DNA of 54,321 nucleotides. It comes from CAZSNT01 sp964607765 (GTDB lineage Bacteria > Verrucomicrobiota > Lentisphaeria > Oligosphaerales > JABHEG01). A program made the position numbers and the translations under genes. Under the pieces are notes generated by a model. That model did not search any database and had not been told where the DNA came from. It was given only the letters and a program-made list of their open reading frames with translations. This document shows positions 42,197 through 50,692 of this stretch, piece after piece. Within the stretch, counting starts at the first letter, position 1, and every line of letters begins with the position of its first letter. The DNA lies in assembly GCA_964607765.1 (NCBI GenBank), contig CAZSNT010000054.1, positions 1-54,321 of the forward strand, read 5' to 3'.

Positions 42197-43294
42197 TCAC
42201 CCCAGCCGCTGCCGACGCCGTTCGGTCAGAATGTCGATCACGCGCTGCCGGTCGATCGTGAAGATCGTCACATCGTCGCGGCGTGGTTTCAGCCCGGTCT
42301 CTTCCGGACTCGCCAGAACGCCGCGAACCGTACATCCGTTGTCAATGTACCACCACAGCATCGGCGATTCAGCAGCGTGATCCAGGTACCGGCACAGTTG
42401 CGCGCGGTCCTTGGGCTCCAGCCGGCCGCGCTTCAACTCGACCAGTATGAGCTCATTCGCCGCCTCGTCGTGAAAGGCCATGTCCACGATGTGGCGCTCG
42501 TGCTCGTCGTCGTAGATGTGGTGCTGCCGTGCGAGCAGCGTCACGGGCTGCTCGAACAGCAGCGTCGGGTCGATCTCGATCGCGTCCTCGATCTGGCGCT
42601 CCGTGTCCACCGCTTCATACTCCGCGTTCAGCACCTGCCGGATCTGCGACGCTTTCTTCGCACCAATCCCGCGGACGCCGCGCAAGTCCGACTCGTCCGC
42701 GGCCACAATACGCGCCACGCTGCCGAACTGCTGCAACAAATCCCTGGCGGTCACCCGTCCGCAGCCCGGCAGCATCTCGACTACCCGACGCTGCATATCG
42801 GCCAGCGAGTTCGCGCTGCGTTTCGGCACGAGCGAGATCTCCGGAATCCCGATCTGCTCCTGCCGCGCCATCATCGCGATCAACTGCACCGTGTCCTCCG
42901 TGTCCTCCGTGCTCAGCACATTGATGCCGTACTCGATCATCATCGAGGACAGCGCGCCGCGCACGGCCTGCGGGTCGAAGCCGCGATACTGGTAGTCCAC
43001 CTTGCCTTCGACGATAAGTACGGGGATGTGGAAGTGCTCGCGCAGGTAGATAGCGCTGGTGAACAGCGTCTTGTCCATGATGCCGGCCAGGAACCCCGTC
43101 GAAGTCCGACGCTCAATCACCAAACGCGTGCTCACGATGTAGCGGTCGACGTTGCCCTCATCCTCCGCCACCTCACGCAGGCACACCCCCAGTTCCCCCA
43201 ACCGGCGTGCTGCCCGACTCCGCGGCTTGGTGACCTGCAGTGTCAAACGCGACAAGTCAACGCCGCCCTGCGCCGTCTCAGACGTCTGCGCCAT
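42197..43294 (-). CDS. ERCC4/XPF-type nuclease - helix-hairpin-helix - NucS-like nuclease fusion
   Basis: A 365-residue protein starting at ATG 43294 (GGAGGT upstream). Residues of about 15-150 form an ERCC4/Mus81/Hef-type nuclease: RYIVSTRLVIERRTSTGFLA with ERR at 61-63 in place of the usual ERK, then Asp74 and REHFHIPVLIVEG. Residues of about 165-220 are tandem helix-hairpin-helix motifs (MLPGCGRVTARDLLQQF, LRGVRGIGAKKASQI). The C-terminal 120 residues resemble the NucS/EndoMS (DUF91) nuclease, with Asp271 in HIVDMAF and Glu286/Lys288 in LILVELKRG, then QLCRYLD. Two potential active sites in one chain imply structure-specific DNA cleavage in repair. It is divergent from the URO-D-fold gene at 43452. 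Confidence 0.8.
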   Translation of the reverse strand: MAQTSETAQGGVDLSRLTLQVTKPRSRAARRLGELGVCLREVAEDEGNVDRYIVSTRLVIERRTSTGFLAGIMDKTLFTSAIYLREHFHIPVLIVEGKVDYQYRGFDPQAVRGALSSMMIEYGINVLSTEDTEDTVQLIAMMARQEQIGIPEISLVPKRSANSLADMQRRVVEMLPGCGRVTARDLLQQFGSVARIVAADESDLRGVRGIGAKKASQIRQVLNAEYEAVDTERQIEDAIEIDPTLLFEQPVTLLARQHHIYDDEHERHIVDMAFHDEAANELILVELKRGRLEPKDRAQLCRYLDHAAESPMLWWYIDNGCTVRGVLASPEETGLKPRRDDVTIFTIDRQRVIDILTERRRQRLG

Positions 43295-43451
43295 TTCGAA
43301 CCTCCAGTGACTCCGGCCGCCTGCAAACGCTCCGCTGCTAACGTAGGCCCAATTTCCCTGTTTCCCCAGGAGACCGGTTGATGATTGCTTGATCACAACG
43401 ATCTTTACCGCAAGCTCTGTCACAAGCCTGGAACGCCGGAAACACCGATAG

Positions 43452-44708
43452 ATGAAAGAGCAGCAAATGGAAGCCATCTCAGCACGAGACCGCGAGATTC
43501 TGAGGCGACGGGCGCAGCTTCAGCGCGACTACGCGAGTTCGCCCGAGAATGATGTCATCCTGGCGAAATGGCAGGCGCAGGCGGAGGGACGACGTGAATC
43601 TCCGCCTGTCCGGCTCCTGGGCTCCAACTTCCGCCATGAAGTCGTCACCCCGCGCCTGCAGTGTGAGGGGCAGCAGGCGCGCGGAATCGAGAGCGCCCTG
43701 CTGAGCGCTCTGGTCGGGCGCGAACTGTTCGACGACGACACCCCCATCTCACCGATGTTCAACATGGGCTGGCGCACCCACGTGCGACCGTTCGGCCTGA
43801 CCCCCAAGATCACACGCGCCGATGGGCCCCACGCAAAAGGGTTCCACATTGACCCCGTCATCAAGGACCTGGCCGCCGAGATGGACAAGCTGCGCGGCGG
43901 CTCCTTCGGGGTGGACCGCGAGGCCACAGCGCGTCAGCGCGAGCTGGTGGAGGATCTCTTCGGAGACATCCTGCCGGTCCGCATGATCATGGGCGCCCTG
44001 CCGGGGTCGATGACCAACCCGCTCGTCCGCCTGATGGGCATGGAAGCCTACTACGTGGCCATGTACGACTGCCCCGACGCGGTGCACGAAGCAATGGACA
44101 TGGCGACCACGATCTATGAGCAGTACTATGACTTCCTGGAAGAGGAGAAGCTGCTGCTGCCGACCAGCGGCCTCAGCCCCCTGGCCCAGGAGTCCTTCGC
44201 CTTCACGGATGAGCTGCCAATGGATGCCGCGACGCGCACGACACAGTGCTGGGGCTTCCTCGAGTCGCAGGAGACCACGGCGGTCTCGGCGGAGACCTTC
44301 GGCGAGTTCGTCTTTCCGTACCAACAGCGCCTGGTCGATCGCGTCGGCTTGCTCTCCTACGGCTGCTGCGAACGCGTCGACGCGATCTGGCCGGACTACC
44401 TCTCGACGTGGCCCAAACTGCGCAAGCTGTCCGTCTCGCCGTTCAACGACGAACCGCGCATCGGCGAGTATCTGCGCGGTAGCCGGGTCGTGTATTACAG
44501 CAAACCGCGAGCCGAGTTCGTCACCTGTGACGGACCGCTCGACGACGACGCCATCACAGCGTACTTCAAGGGCGTCTGCGAGTCGGCAAGCGGCTGTCTT
44601 TTTGAGATCGCGCAACGGGAGGCCGGGACGATCTTTGGCGATGTCGAGCGGGCCCGCCACTATGTGCACCTCGCGAAGCAAGCCGTCGACGCCTACTGGC
44701 GCCCCTGA
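43452..44708 (+). CDS. URO-D/corrinoid methyltransferase-fold protein
   Basis: A 418-residue cytoplasmic protein of the URO-D superfamily, longer than HemE. Stretches such as GSMTNPLVRLMGMEAYYVA, ETFGEFVFPYQQRLVDRVGL, LSYGCCERVDAIWPDYL and KLRKLSVSPFND follow the family plan. There His/Cys residues after the GxxC position bind zinc in MtaA/CmuA-like methyltransferases. No corrinoid-binding domain is fused or adjacent. An ATG five codons later is an alternative start. The methyltransferase-like/PQQ protein begins 25 bases after its stop, so they form an operon. The substrate is unknown. Confidence 0.7.
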   Translation: MKEQQMEAISARDREILRRRAQLQRDYASSPENDVILAKWQAQAEGRRESPPVRLLGSNFRHEVVTPRLQCEGQQARGIESALLSALVGRELFDDDTPISPMFNMGWRTHVRPFGLTPKITRADGPHAKGFHIDPVIKDLAAEMDKLRGGSFGVDREATARQRELVEDLFGDILPVRMIMGALPGSMTNPLVRLMGMEAYYVAMYDCPDAVHEAMDMATTIYEQYYDFLEEEKLLLPTSGLSPLAQESFAFTDELPMDAATRTTQCWGFLESQETTAVSAETFGEFVFPYQQRLVDRVGLLSYGCCERVDAIWPDYLSTWPKLRKLSVSPFNDEPRIGEYLRGSRVVYYSKPRAEFVTCDGPLDDDAITAYFKGVCESASGCLFEIAQREAGTIFGDVERARHYVHLAKQAVDAYWRP

Positions 44709-44733
44709 ACACGTCATCCACGGAAAGGTCACT

Positions 44734-47700
44734 ATGAAGAGCCATGCTGTACTTGCCGCTGTGTTGTGTGCTGTGCTGGTTCCGGTCCATGCCGGACCGG
44801 TGAGGGACGCGGCTTCCGCCTCTGGTGTGAAGGGGGGAGTGGCGGTGCACATCGGGTGCGGGGATGGCGAGGCAACGGTCGAACTGTACTCGGGCGACAG
44901 CTGGCTTGTGGTGGGTCTCGACACAGACGCAGCGGCTGTGGAACGGGCAAAACAGCGTTTCGCGGCGAAAGGCAGCATCTACGGGGCGGTGTCGGCAGAG
45001 GTGTATGACGGCAGCAGCCTGCCGTTCGGCGACAATATCGTCAATCTCGTGATGGTGAGTAAACAGCACGACGTGTCGAGCGGGGAGATTGCGCGCGTGC
45101 TCGCGCCGGGCGGCATGGCGCTGGCCACATCGCCGCTCGACAGTGTCGCCTCGCCACTCGAACCACGTCCGACACGCGTGGCCGCCGGGTGGCATGCGTA
45201 CAGGAAAAGTGTCTCGGCAGACATCGACGAATGGACGCACTTCCTGTACAACTCGACGAACAACGCAGTCAGCAAAGACAAGCGAGTCGGTGCGCCCGAG
45301 CACGTGCAGTGGTTTGCCGGACCGGAACACACGCGCGACCACGATGCCCTGGCCAGCATGAGCGCCATGACCAGCAGCAACGGACGCGTGTTCTACATCT
45401 ACGACGAGGGCCCGATCTCCGTCATCCACCAGCCGGCCGACTGGAAGCTGATCGCCCGGGACGCATTCAACGGCAAGCTGTTGTGGAAGCGTAGCATCAC
45501 CGACTGGATGACGCATCTCTACAACTTCCGCGGCGGTCCGGTGCAGCTCACACGGCGCCTGGTGTCGCTCGGCGACGAGGTATTTGTGACCCTGGGTTTC
45601 AAAGCTGCCGTCCGGAAGCTGGATGCAGCGACCGGCAACACGCTGATGACGTACCAGGGCTCGGACCAAGCCGAGGAACTGCTCGTTCTCGACGGCACGC
45701 TGCTGGTGGCCACGGGCAATCCGGACATGCTGACCGAGAAGGCCGATGGCTGTGTCGGCTACTGGGAACTCGCTGAACTGGAGGAAGCGACAGTGGCGAA
45801 GCGAATAATCGCCTACAACGCGGCCAGTGGCGAGCAGAAGTGGCACCTGGACGCGGAAGAGCTCAAAGGGCTGGTCCCGCTGTCGCTCTGTGCGCAGGCA
45901 GACAGGGCCTTCTACATGGACAGCACGAAACTCCACTGCGTGAACGTCGAGAGCGGGAAGGAGCTGTGGGCGACCGACTTCAAGACCGAGGGGATCTTCA
46001 TTCGTGCCTACGCGCCCACGGTGGTCGTCCACGGTGACGTAATTATCTGCCTGTATTACAACAGGATGCAGGCTTTCGCCGTATCGGATGGCCGTCCGCT
46101 CTGGGAACATGACAAGGGGGCCGTGGGCTTCGGGTCGCCTGGCGATCTGTTCATCCGAGACGGAGCGGCCTGGCTCTTGCCCATGTACAAGGGAGTGCAA
46201 CAGAAACGGGACTCGTTCCCCCCAAAGAACGTCATGGCTCTCGATATGCACACAGGGGCAGTGAGAAAATCGCTGCCGTTCGTGACCAATCAGCACCACC
46301 ATCGCTGCTACCGAAACAAGGCGACGGCGAACGGCATCATCATCGGCTACAGCGGCATACAGGTCTTCGACTGGGAGAAAGGCACGGTTGACCTGAACCA
46401 GTGGGTGCGCGGCCTGTGTCAGTACGGCTTCATGCCGGCCAACGGGTACATCTACGTCCCGCCCGACCCCTGCCGGTGCTACGGAGACGTGAAGATCAAC
46501 GGTTTCTTCGCGCTGTCGGAAACGAACTCGCTGGACGAGCTGGAAGTGGAACCGGTGTTGCAGAAGGGCGAGGCCTACGGGGAACTGATCAGCGATCAGC
46601 CTGCCGCGCCGAAGCCGGGCGGAGGCGGGTCGTCAGCGAGCAACGGCGACTGGCCGACGTACAGAGGCAACACGGCGCGAAACGGCGGTACGAATACGGC
46701 TCTCGCCGAGAAGCTGGAGATCCTCTGGGAGGCACAGATCGGCGCGACTGTCACGGCCTCGACGGCTGTCAACGGCAAGGTGTATGTGGCGCAGCGTGAT
46801 GCCTACACTGTCTATTGCCTGGACGCGTCAACGGGCAAAGAGCTGTGGCGTTTCATGGCCAACGGGCCTGTAGACACGCCGCCGACGATCACAGACGGGC
46901 TGTGTGTGTTCGGTTGCGGCGACGGTTCCGTCTACTGCCTGAAGACTGACGGGGGCCGCCTGGTCTGGCGCTTCAAGGTGTCGGGCGTGGAGCGCCGGAT
47001 CGGGGCTGAGGACCGCTTGGAATCGCCTTGGCGCGTCAACGGTGCGGTGCTGGTGGTTGACGGTACGGTCTACTTCGCCGCGGGCCGGTCAAGCCATCTC
47101 GATGGAGGCATCAAGCTCTACGGGATCGACCTGCGGACGGGCGAAACGGAGCACGTCCGAAAACTCACGTCAAAGAAGGACAACAAGAGGGGCTATCTTG
47201 CCGACATTCTGCGCGAAGAAAGGGCGAAGATCACCATGCGGAGCGCAGCCTTCGATGCGGAACTTGCCCCAACGGGCGGCAAGACGTCGCTCAAGGGCAT
47301 GCTCGACGGATCGTGGTTCTACCGCCAGGCGAGCGCTCGCGGCAACGCACAGCTGGCCGCAACCAACAGCACAGGGACCTACACGGCCGTCAACCCTTAC
47401 ACAGGAATGAAGCAACGACGCAAAGGCAAGTCCACCACCAACCAGGAGGGCAGCAAGTGGAACCAGGTCGGCCACTTGCACCAGAAATACACACGGTACC
47501 TGCAGAAGGACTGGTTCCCGGTCGGCGCGTCGATCCGCGGCCGGGGCTGGTCGGTCGACGACGACATCCAGCCGCGCGCAATGGTCGTCGCCGCCGATCG
47601 CCTCTACCTGGCAGGCTGGCGCGACGAAATGGCCGTGGAGCTCAAAACGGGCCGAGCTCTACCCCAAGCCAGTGAGCGCCATCCGCTCTTGCGCGTCTAC

Positions 47701-47853
47701 TCAACGTCAGACGGCAGTCGCCGGGCCGAATACACGCTGGAAAGCCCGCCGGTTTGGGACAGCGCCGGTGTGGCGAACGGCAAGCTCTTCCTTTCGCTGC
47801 AGAACGGGAAGCTCGTCTGCATGGGCAAGGCAACGCCGGACGGACACCCCTAA
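44734..47853 (+). CDS. Secreted methyltransferase-fold / PQQ-propeller protein
   Basis: A 1039-residue protein with a signal peptide (MKSHAVLAAVLCAVLVPVHA). Residues of about 30-135 form a class I methyltransferase-like domain with a well-kept glycine motif (AVHIGCGDGEATVEL), the acidic end of strand 2 (VVGLDTDAAAVERAK), LPFGDNIVNLVMV and IARVLAPGGMALA. The rest is a quinoprotein-type propeller of PQQ-like repeats (AFNGKLLWKRS, AASGEQKWHL, DASTGKELWRFMANG) in two blocks split by a low-complexity linker (PKPGGGGSSASNG). It is a paralogue of 19757-23809, sharing DEWTHxxxxxxNNAVSxDxRV after the first domain. Export of a methyltransferase fold is odd because SAM is cytoplasmic. Function is unknown. 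Confidence 0.75.
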   Translation: MKSHAVLAAVLCAVLVPVHAGPVRDAASASGVKGGVAVHIGCGDGEATVELYSGDSWLVVGLDTDAAAVERAKQRFAAKGSIYGAVSAEVYDGSSLPFGDNIVNLVMVSKQHDVSSGEIARVLAPGGMALATSPLDSVASPLEPRPTRVAAGWHAYRKSVSADIDEWTHFLYNSTNNAVSKDKRVGAPEHVQWFAGPEHTRDHDALASMSAMTSSNGRVFYIYDEGPISVIHQPADWKLIARDAFNGKLLWKRSITDWMTHLYNFRGGPVQLTRRLVSLGDEVFVTLGFKAAVRKLDAATGNTLMTYQGSDQAEELLVLDGTLLVATGNPDMLTEKADGCVGYWELAELEEATVAKRIIAYNAASGEQKWHLDAEELKGLVPLSLCAQADRAFYMDSTKLHCVNVESGKELWATDFKTEGIFIRAYAPTVVVHGDVIICLYYNRMQAFAVSDGRPLWEHDKGAVGFGSPGDLFIRDGAAWLLPMYKGVQQKRDSFPPKNVMALDMHTGAVRKSLPFVTNQHHHRCYRNKATANGIIIGYSGIQVFDWEKGTVDLNQWVRGLCQYGFMPANGYIYVPPDPCRCYGDVKINGFFALSETNSLDELEVEPVLQKGEAYGELISDQPAAPKPGGGGSSASNGDWPTYRGNTARNGGTNTALAEKLEILWEAQIGATVTASTAVNGKVYVAQRDAYTVYCLDASTGKELWRFMANGPVDTPPTITDGLCVFGCGDGSVYCLKTDGGRLVWRFKVSGVERRIGAEDRLESPWRVNGAVLVVDGTVYFAAGRSSHLDGGIKLYGIDLRTGETEHVRKLTSKKDNKRGYLADILREERAKITMRSAAFDAELAPTGGKTSLKGMLDGSWFYRQASARGNAQLAATNSTGTYTAVNPYTGMKQRRKGKSTTNQEGSKWNQVGHLHQKYTRYLQKDWFPVGASIRGRGWSVDDDIQPRAMVVAADRLYLAGWRDEMAVELKTGRALPQASERHPLLRVYSTSDGSRRAEYTLESPPVWDSAGVANGKLFLSLQNGKLVCMGKATPDGHP

Positions 47854-47876
47854 CGACGGAATAGTCGACACCCGGC

Positions 47877-47911
47877 TTGACACTCGGCCATTTGATTGTA
47901 TTATTGTAATA
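47877..47911 (+). promoter_or_regulatory. Promoter and operator of the arsR-type operon
   Basis: TTGACA (47877-47882) and TATTAT (47899-47904) are 16 bases apart. The dyad TATTATTGTAATA (47899-47911) covers the -10 element, the expected place for an ArsR-type repressor. The AT-rich stretch stands out from its GC-rich surroundings. Confidence 0.65.
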
Positions 47912-47947
47912 TTTGCATCTTGTTATTGATTGGCGCGAGGGCGGGCT

Positions 47948-48253
47948 ATGCTTGATAGACGGGATCTGGAAACGGCAGCGCGGGTCATGCGGGCCCTCGC
48001 GCATCCGCTGCGCCTGGCCATCCTGCAAAGCCTGGCAGGCGGCGAGAAGACGGTTACCGAGCTGTACCAGGCCCTCGGCTGCAGCCAGCCGATGATGTCG
48101 CAGCAGCTCCGCAATCTGGAGCAGCAGCAGTTGATAAGCTCCAGGAAGGAAGGGACAACGAAGTACTGCGGAATCCGCAACCCGGATTTCCTGCAGCTGT
48201 TCCACTGCCTGGACAAACACCTCACCATGTTTCTCGGAAGACCACAGGAGTAG
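47948..48253 (+). CDS. ArsR-family regulator, probable sulfane-sulfur or redox sensor
   Basis: A 101-residue winged-helix repressor. ALAHPLRLAILQSLAGGEKT and the recognition helix CSQPMMSQQLRNLEQQQLIS are standard ArsR family. The metal box CVC of ArsR/SmtB is absent; cysteines are at 45, 74 and 87. BigR/SqrR-type members in this family sense persulfides through a cysteine pair, and the next gene encodes a persulfide-handling enzyme, so a similar role is inferred. The start at 47948 follows GAGGGCGGG. It ends three bases before the downstream gene, whose ribosome binding site lies within its last codons. Confidence 0.85.
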   Translation: MLDRRDLETAARVMRALAHPLRLAILQSLAGGEKTVTELYQALGCSQPMMSQQLRNLEQQQLISSRKEGTTKYCGIRNPDFLQLFHCLDKHLTMFLGRPQE

Positions 48254-48256
48254 ATC

Positions 48257-50692
48257 ATGAAGTTGATTATTGTCGGTGGCGTTGCCGGCGGTGCAAGCGC
48301 TGCGGCTCGAGCCCGTCGTCTGGATGAACACGCCGAAATCGTGATGTTCGAACGCGGTGAATTCGTCTCGTTTGCCAACTGCGGGCTGCCCTACCACGTG
48401 GGCAACGTCATCGAAGAACGCAGTAGCCTGATGGTGATGACGCCGGAGAAATTCAAAGCCCGCGTCAACATCGACGTCCGCACGCTGCAGGAGGTGACCG
48501 CTGTCGACAGATCGGGCAATGCGATCCGGGTGCGGGATCTGCGTTCCGGCGACGAATACACCGAGAGCTACGACAAGCTCGTCCTCGCAACGGGATCAGG
48601 CCCGGTCCGGCCGGCTATCCCGGGAACGGACGACCCGGATGTCATGCAGCTCTGGACGATTCCCGACATGGACCGGATCAAATCGCGCGTGGACCAGGGC
48701 GCCGAACGCGCCGTCGTGGTTGGCGCCGGTTTCATCGGCCTGGAGGTCGCCGAGAACCTGCGTGAACGCGGCCTCGACGTGGAGCTTGTCGAGTTGCTCC
48801 CCCAAGTGCTGCCAACCCTGGACGCCGAGATGTCGCAACTGCTCATCGAGGAGATGGCCCGCAACGGCGTGAACGTGCGCACCGGGCGGAAAGTCACCGC
48901 CATCCGCCGTGAAGCGACAGACGGAGAGACGTCCCCGCCACTCACGGTCGACCTCGACGACGGCGCGGAGCTGGCGGCCGATTTCGTTGTCATGGCCATC
49001 GGTGTGCGACCCAATTCCGCTTTAGCGGCCGATGCCGGTCTGGAACTGACCGACCGGGCAGGGATCGCTGTCGACGACCACATGCGCACGTCCGACCCGA
49101 ACATCTACGCCGTGGGCGACGTGGTGTCGGTCACGGACTTTGTCGAAGGCAGCCCCACGCAGATTCCACTGGCCGGGCCGGCCAACCGCCAGGGACGTAT
49201 CGCCGCCGACAACATTGCCGGACGCGACTCAGTCTACCGCGGGACGTTGGGCACGTCAGTACTCAAGCTGTTCAACATCACTGCCGCGAGCACGGGCATG
49301 ACGGAGCGCCGCCTGAAACGCGCCGGCACCGGCTACGAGAAGGTATTTCTCCATCCTGCGTCCAACGCCACCTACTACCCGGGCGCCGCCCCCATGGCGA
49401 TCAAACTCATGTTCGACCCCACAGGCAAGATCCTGGGTGTCCAGATCGTGGGTGCGAAGGGCGTGGACAAGCGTGTCGACGTGATCGCAACCGCCATGCG
49501 CGGCGGCATGACCGTCTACGACCTCGAGGAACTCGAGCTTGCCTACTCGCCACCGTTCGGGTCCGCCAAAGACCCCGTCAACTTCGCCGGCATGGTCGCG
49601 GCAAATGTGCTGCGCGGCGACAGCGACCTGGTCCACTGCGACAGCATCCCGGAAGGAGCGCTGCTCCTCGACGTGCGCGAACCGGCCGAGCACGAACTCG
49701 GATGCATCCCGGGCTCGACGTTCATCCCGCTGGGGCAACTCCGCGATCGGTTGGACGAGCTGCCGAAGGACCGCAAGATCGTGGTCTACTGCAAAGTCGG
49801 ACTCCGAGGTTACCTGGCGGAACGAATCCTGAAACAGAACGGATTCGAGGCCGCCAACCTCAGCGGCAGCTGGCTCACGTGGAGAATGGTCAACCCGGCT
49901 CCCGTCACGCCCACCAAGGCCGTAACGCCGCCCCCCGCCGAGGCACTCCCCGAGCCCGCAGTTCGCCTCGACCTCAGGGCGCTGCAGTGTCCGGGACCGG
50001 TCGTTCGGCTGCGCCAGGAAATCGCGACGCTCTCTGCCGGCGATACCGTGCAGCTCAGCGCGAGCCCCGCTTTCCAGCCGGATCTGCAGTCGTGGTGTGA
50101 TGCCACGGGCAACGAACTTCTGTCACTCACACAATCGGGCGATGCCATCGAAGCCATCGTGCGCAAAGGAGGAGATTCCGTGGACGCTGCACTCACACCC
50201 GCCGCTCAAACACCCGGACAACCAGACAACGCTGCCATCGTCGTGTTCAGCAATGACCTGGACAAAATCCTGGCCGCTTTCATCATCGCGACCGGGCTCG
50301 CCGCACTCGGCACGCAAGTGACCATGTTCTTCACATTCTGGGGCCTGAACGTCCTCCGTAAGGACAATCCGCCCAGCGTCGCCAAAGACCTGCTCAGTCG
50401 CATGTTCGGGTGGATGATGCCGCGCGGCCCCCGCAAGCTCGCCCTGTCCAAAATGCACATGATGGGCATGGGCACGGGGATGATGAAGTACGTCATGAAA
50501 CGGCAGAAGGTCGTTCCGCTCCCCGAACTGATGGAAGAGGCCCGCGACCTTGGTGTGCGCTTTGTCGCCTGCGAGATGGCGATGAACGTCATGGGCTTGC
50601 AGCAGTCCGAGCTGATCGAGGTGGATGACGTCGCCGGTGTCGCCACGTTCGCGGCACTCGCCAAGGACAGCGGCACCGTTCTGTTCATCTGA
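48257..50692 (+). CDS. Four-domain sulfane-sulfur enzyme: CoA-disulfide reductase - rhodanese - TusA - DsrE
   Basis: An 811-residue cytoplasmic fusion. Residues 1-450 are a flavin- and NAD(P)H-dependent CoA-disulfide/persulfide reductase: IIVGGVAGGASAAARAR at the N-terminus, active Cys42 in SFANCGLPYH, VVGAGFIGLEVAENL and NIYAVGDVV. Residues of about 455-545 are a rhodanese with Cys512 in VVYCKVGLRGY. Residues of about 568-638 are TusA-like with Cys578 in LRALQCPGPVVRL. Residues of about 658-811 are a DsrE/F-like domain with Cys772 in VACEMAMNVMG. A chain of cysteines could pass persulfide sulfur between domains, reducing polysulfide or CoA persulfide. It is coupled to the ArsR-type gene. All catalytic cysteines are present. 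Confidence 0.93.
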   Translation: MKLIIVGGVAGGASAAARARRLDEHAEIVMFERGEFVSFANCGLPYHVGNVIEERSSLMVMTPEKFKARVNIDVRTLQEVTAVDRSGNAIRVRDLRSGDEYTESYDKLVLATGSGPVRPAIPGTDDPDVMQLWTIPDMDRIKSRVDQGAERAVVVGAGFIGLEVAENLRERGLDVELVELLPQVLPTLDAEMSQLLIEEMARNGVNVRTGRKVTAIRREATDGETSPPLTVDLDDGAELAADFVVMAIGVRPNSALAADAGLELTDRAGIAVDDHMRTSDPNIYAVGDVVSVTDFVEGSPTQIPLAGPANRQGRIAADNIAGRDSVYRGTLGTSVLKLFNITAASTGMTERRLKRAGTGYEKVFLHPASNATYYPGAAPMAIKLMFDPTGKILGVQIVGAKGVDKRVDVIATAMRGGMTVYDLEELELAYSPPFGSAKDPVNFAGMVAANVLRGDSDLVHCDSIPEGALLLDVREPAEHELGCIPGSTFIPLGQLRDRLDELPKDRKIVVYCKVGLRGYLAERILKQNGFEAANLSGSWLTWRMVNPAPVTPTKAVTPPPAEALPEPAVRLDLRALQCPGPVVRLRQEIATLSAGDTVQLSASPAFQPDLQSWCDATGNELLSLTQSGDAIEAIVRKGGDSVDAALTPAAQTPGQPDNAAIVVFSNDLDKILAAFIIATGLAALGTQVTMFFTFWGLNVLRKDNPPSVAKDLLSRMFGWMMPRGPRKLALSKMHMMGMGTGMMKYVMKRQKVVPLPELMEEARDLGVRFVACEMAMNVMGLQQSELIEVDDVAGVATFAALAKDSGTVLFI

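Noticed and set aside
44116..44733. N-terminal extension of the methyltransferase-fold/PQQ protein
   Set aside because: It overlaps the URO-D-fold gene in another frame, and a signal peptide with a ribosome binding site starts at 44734.
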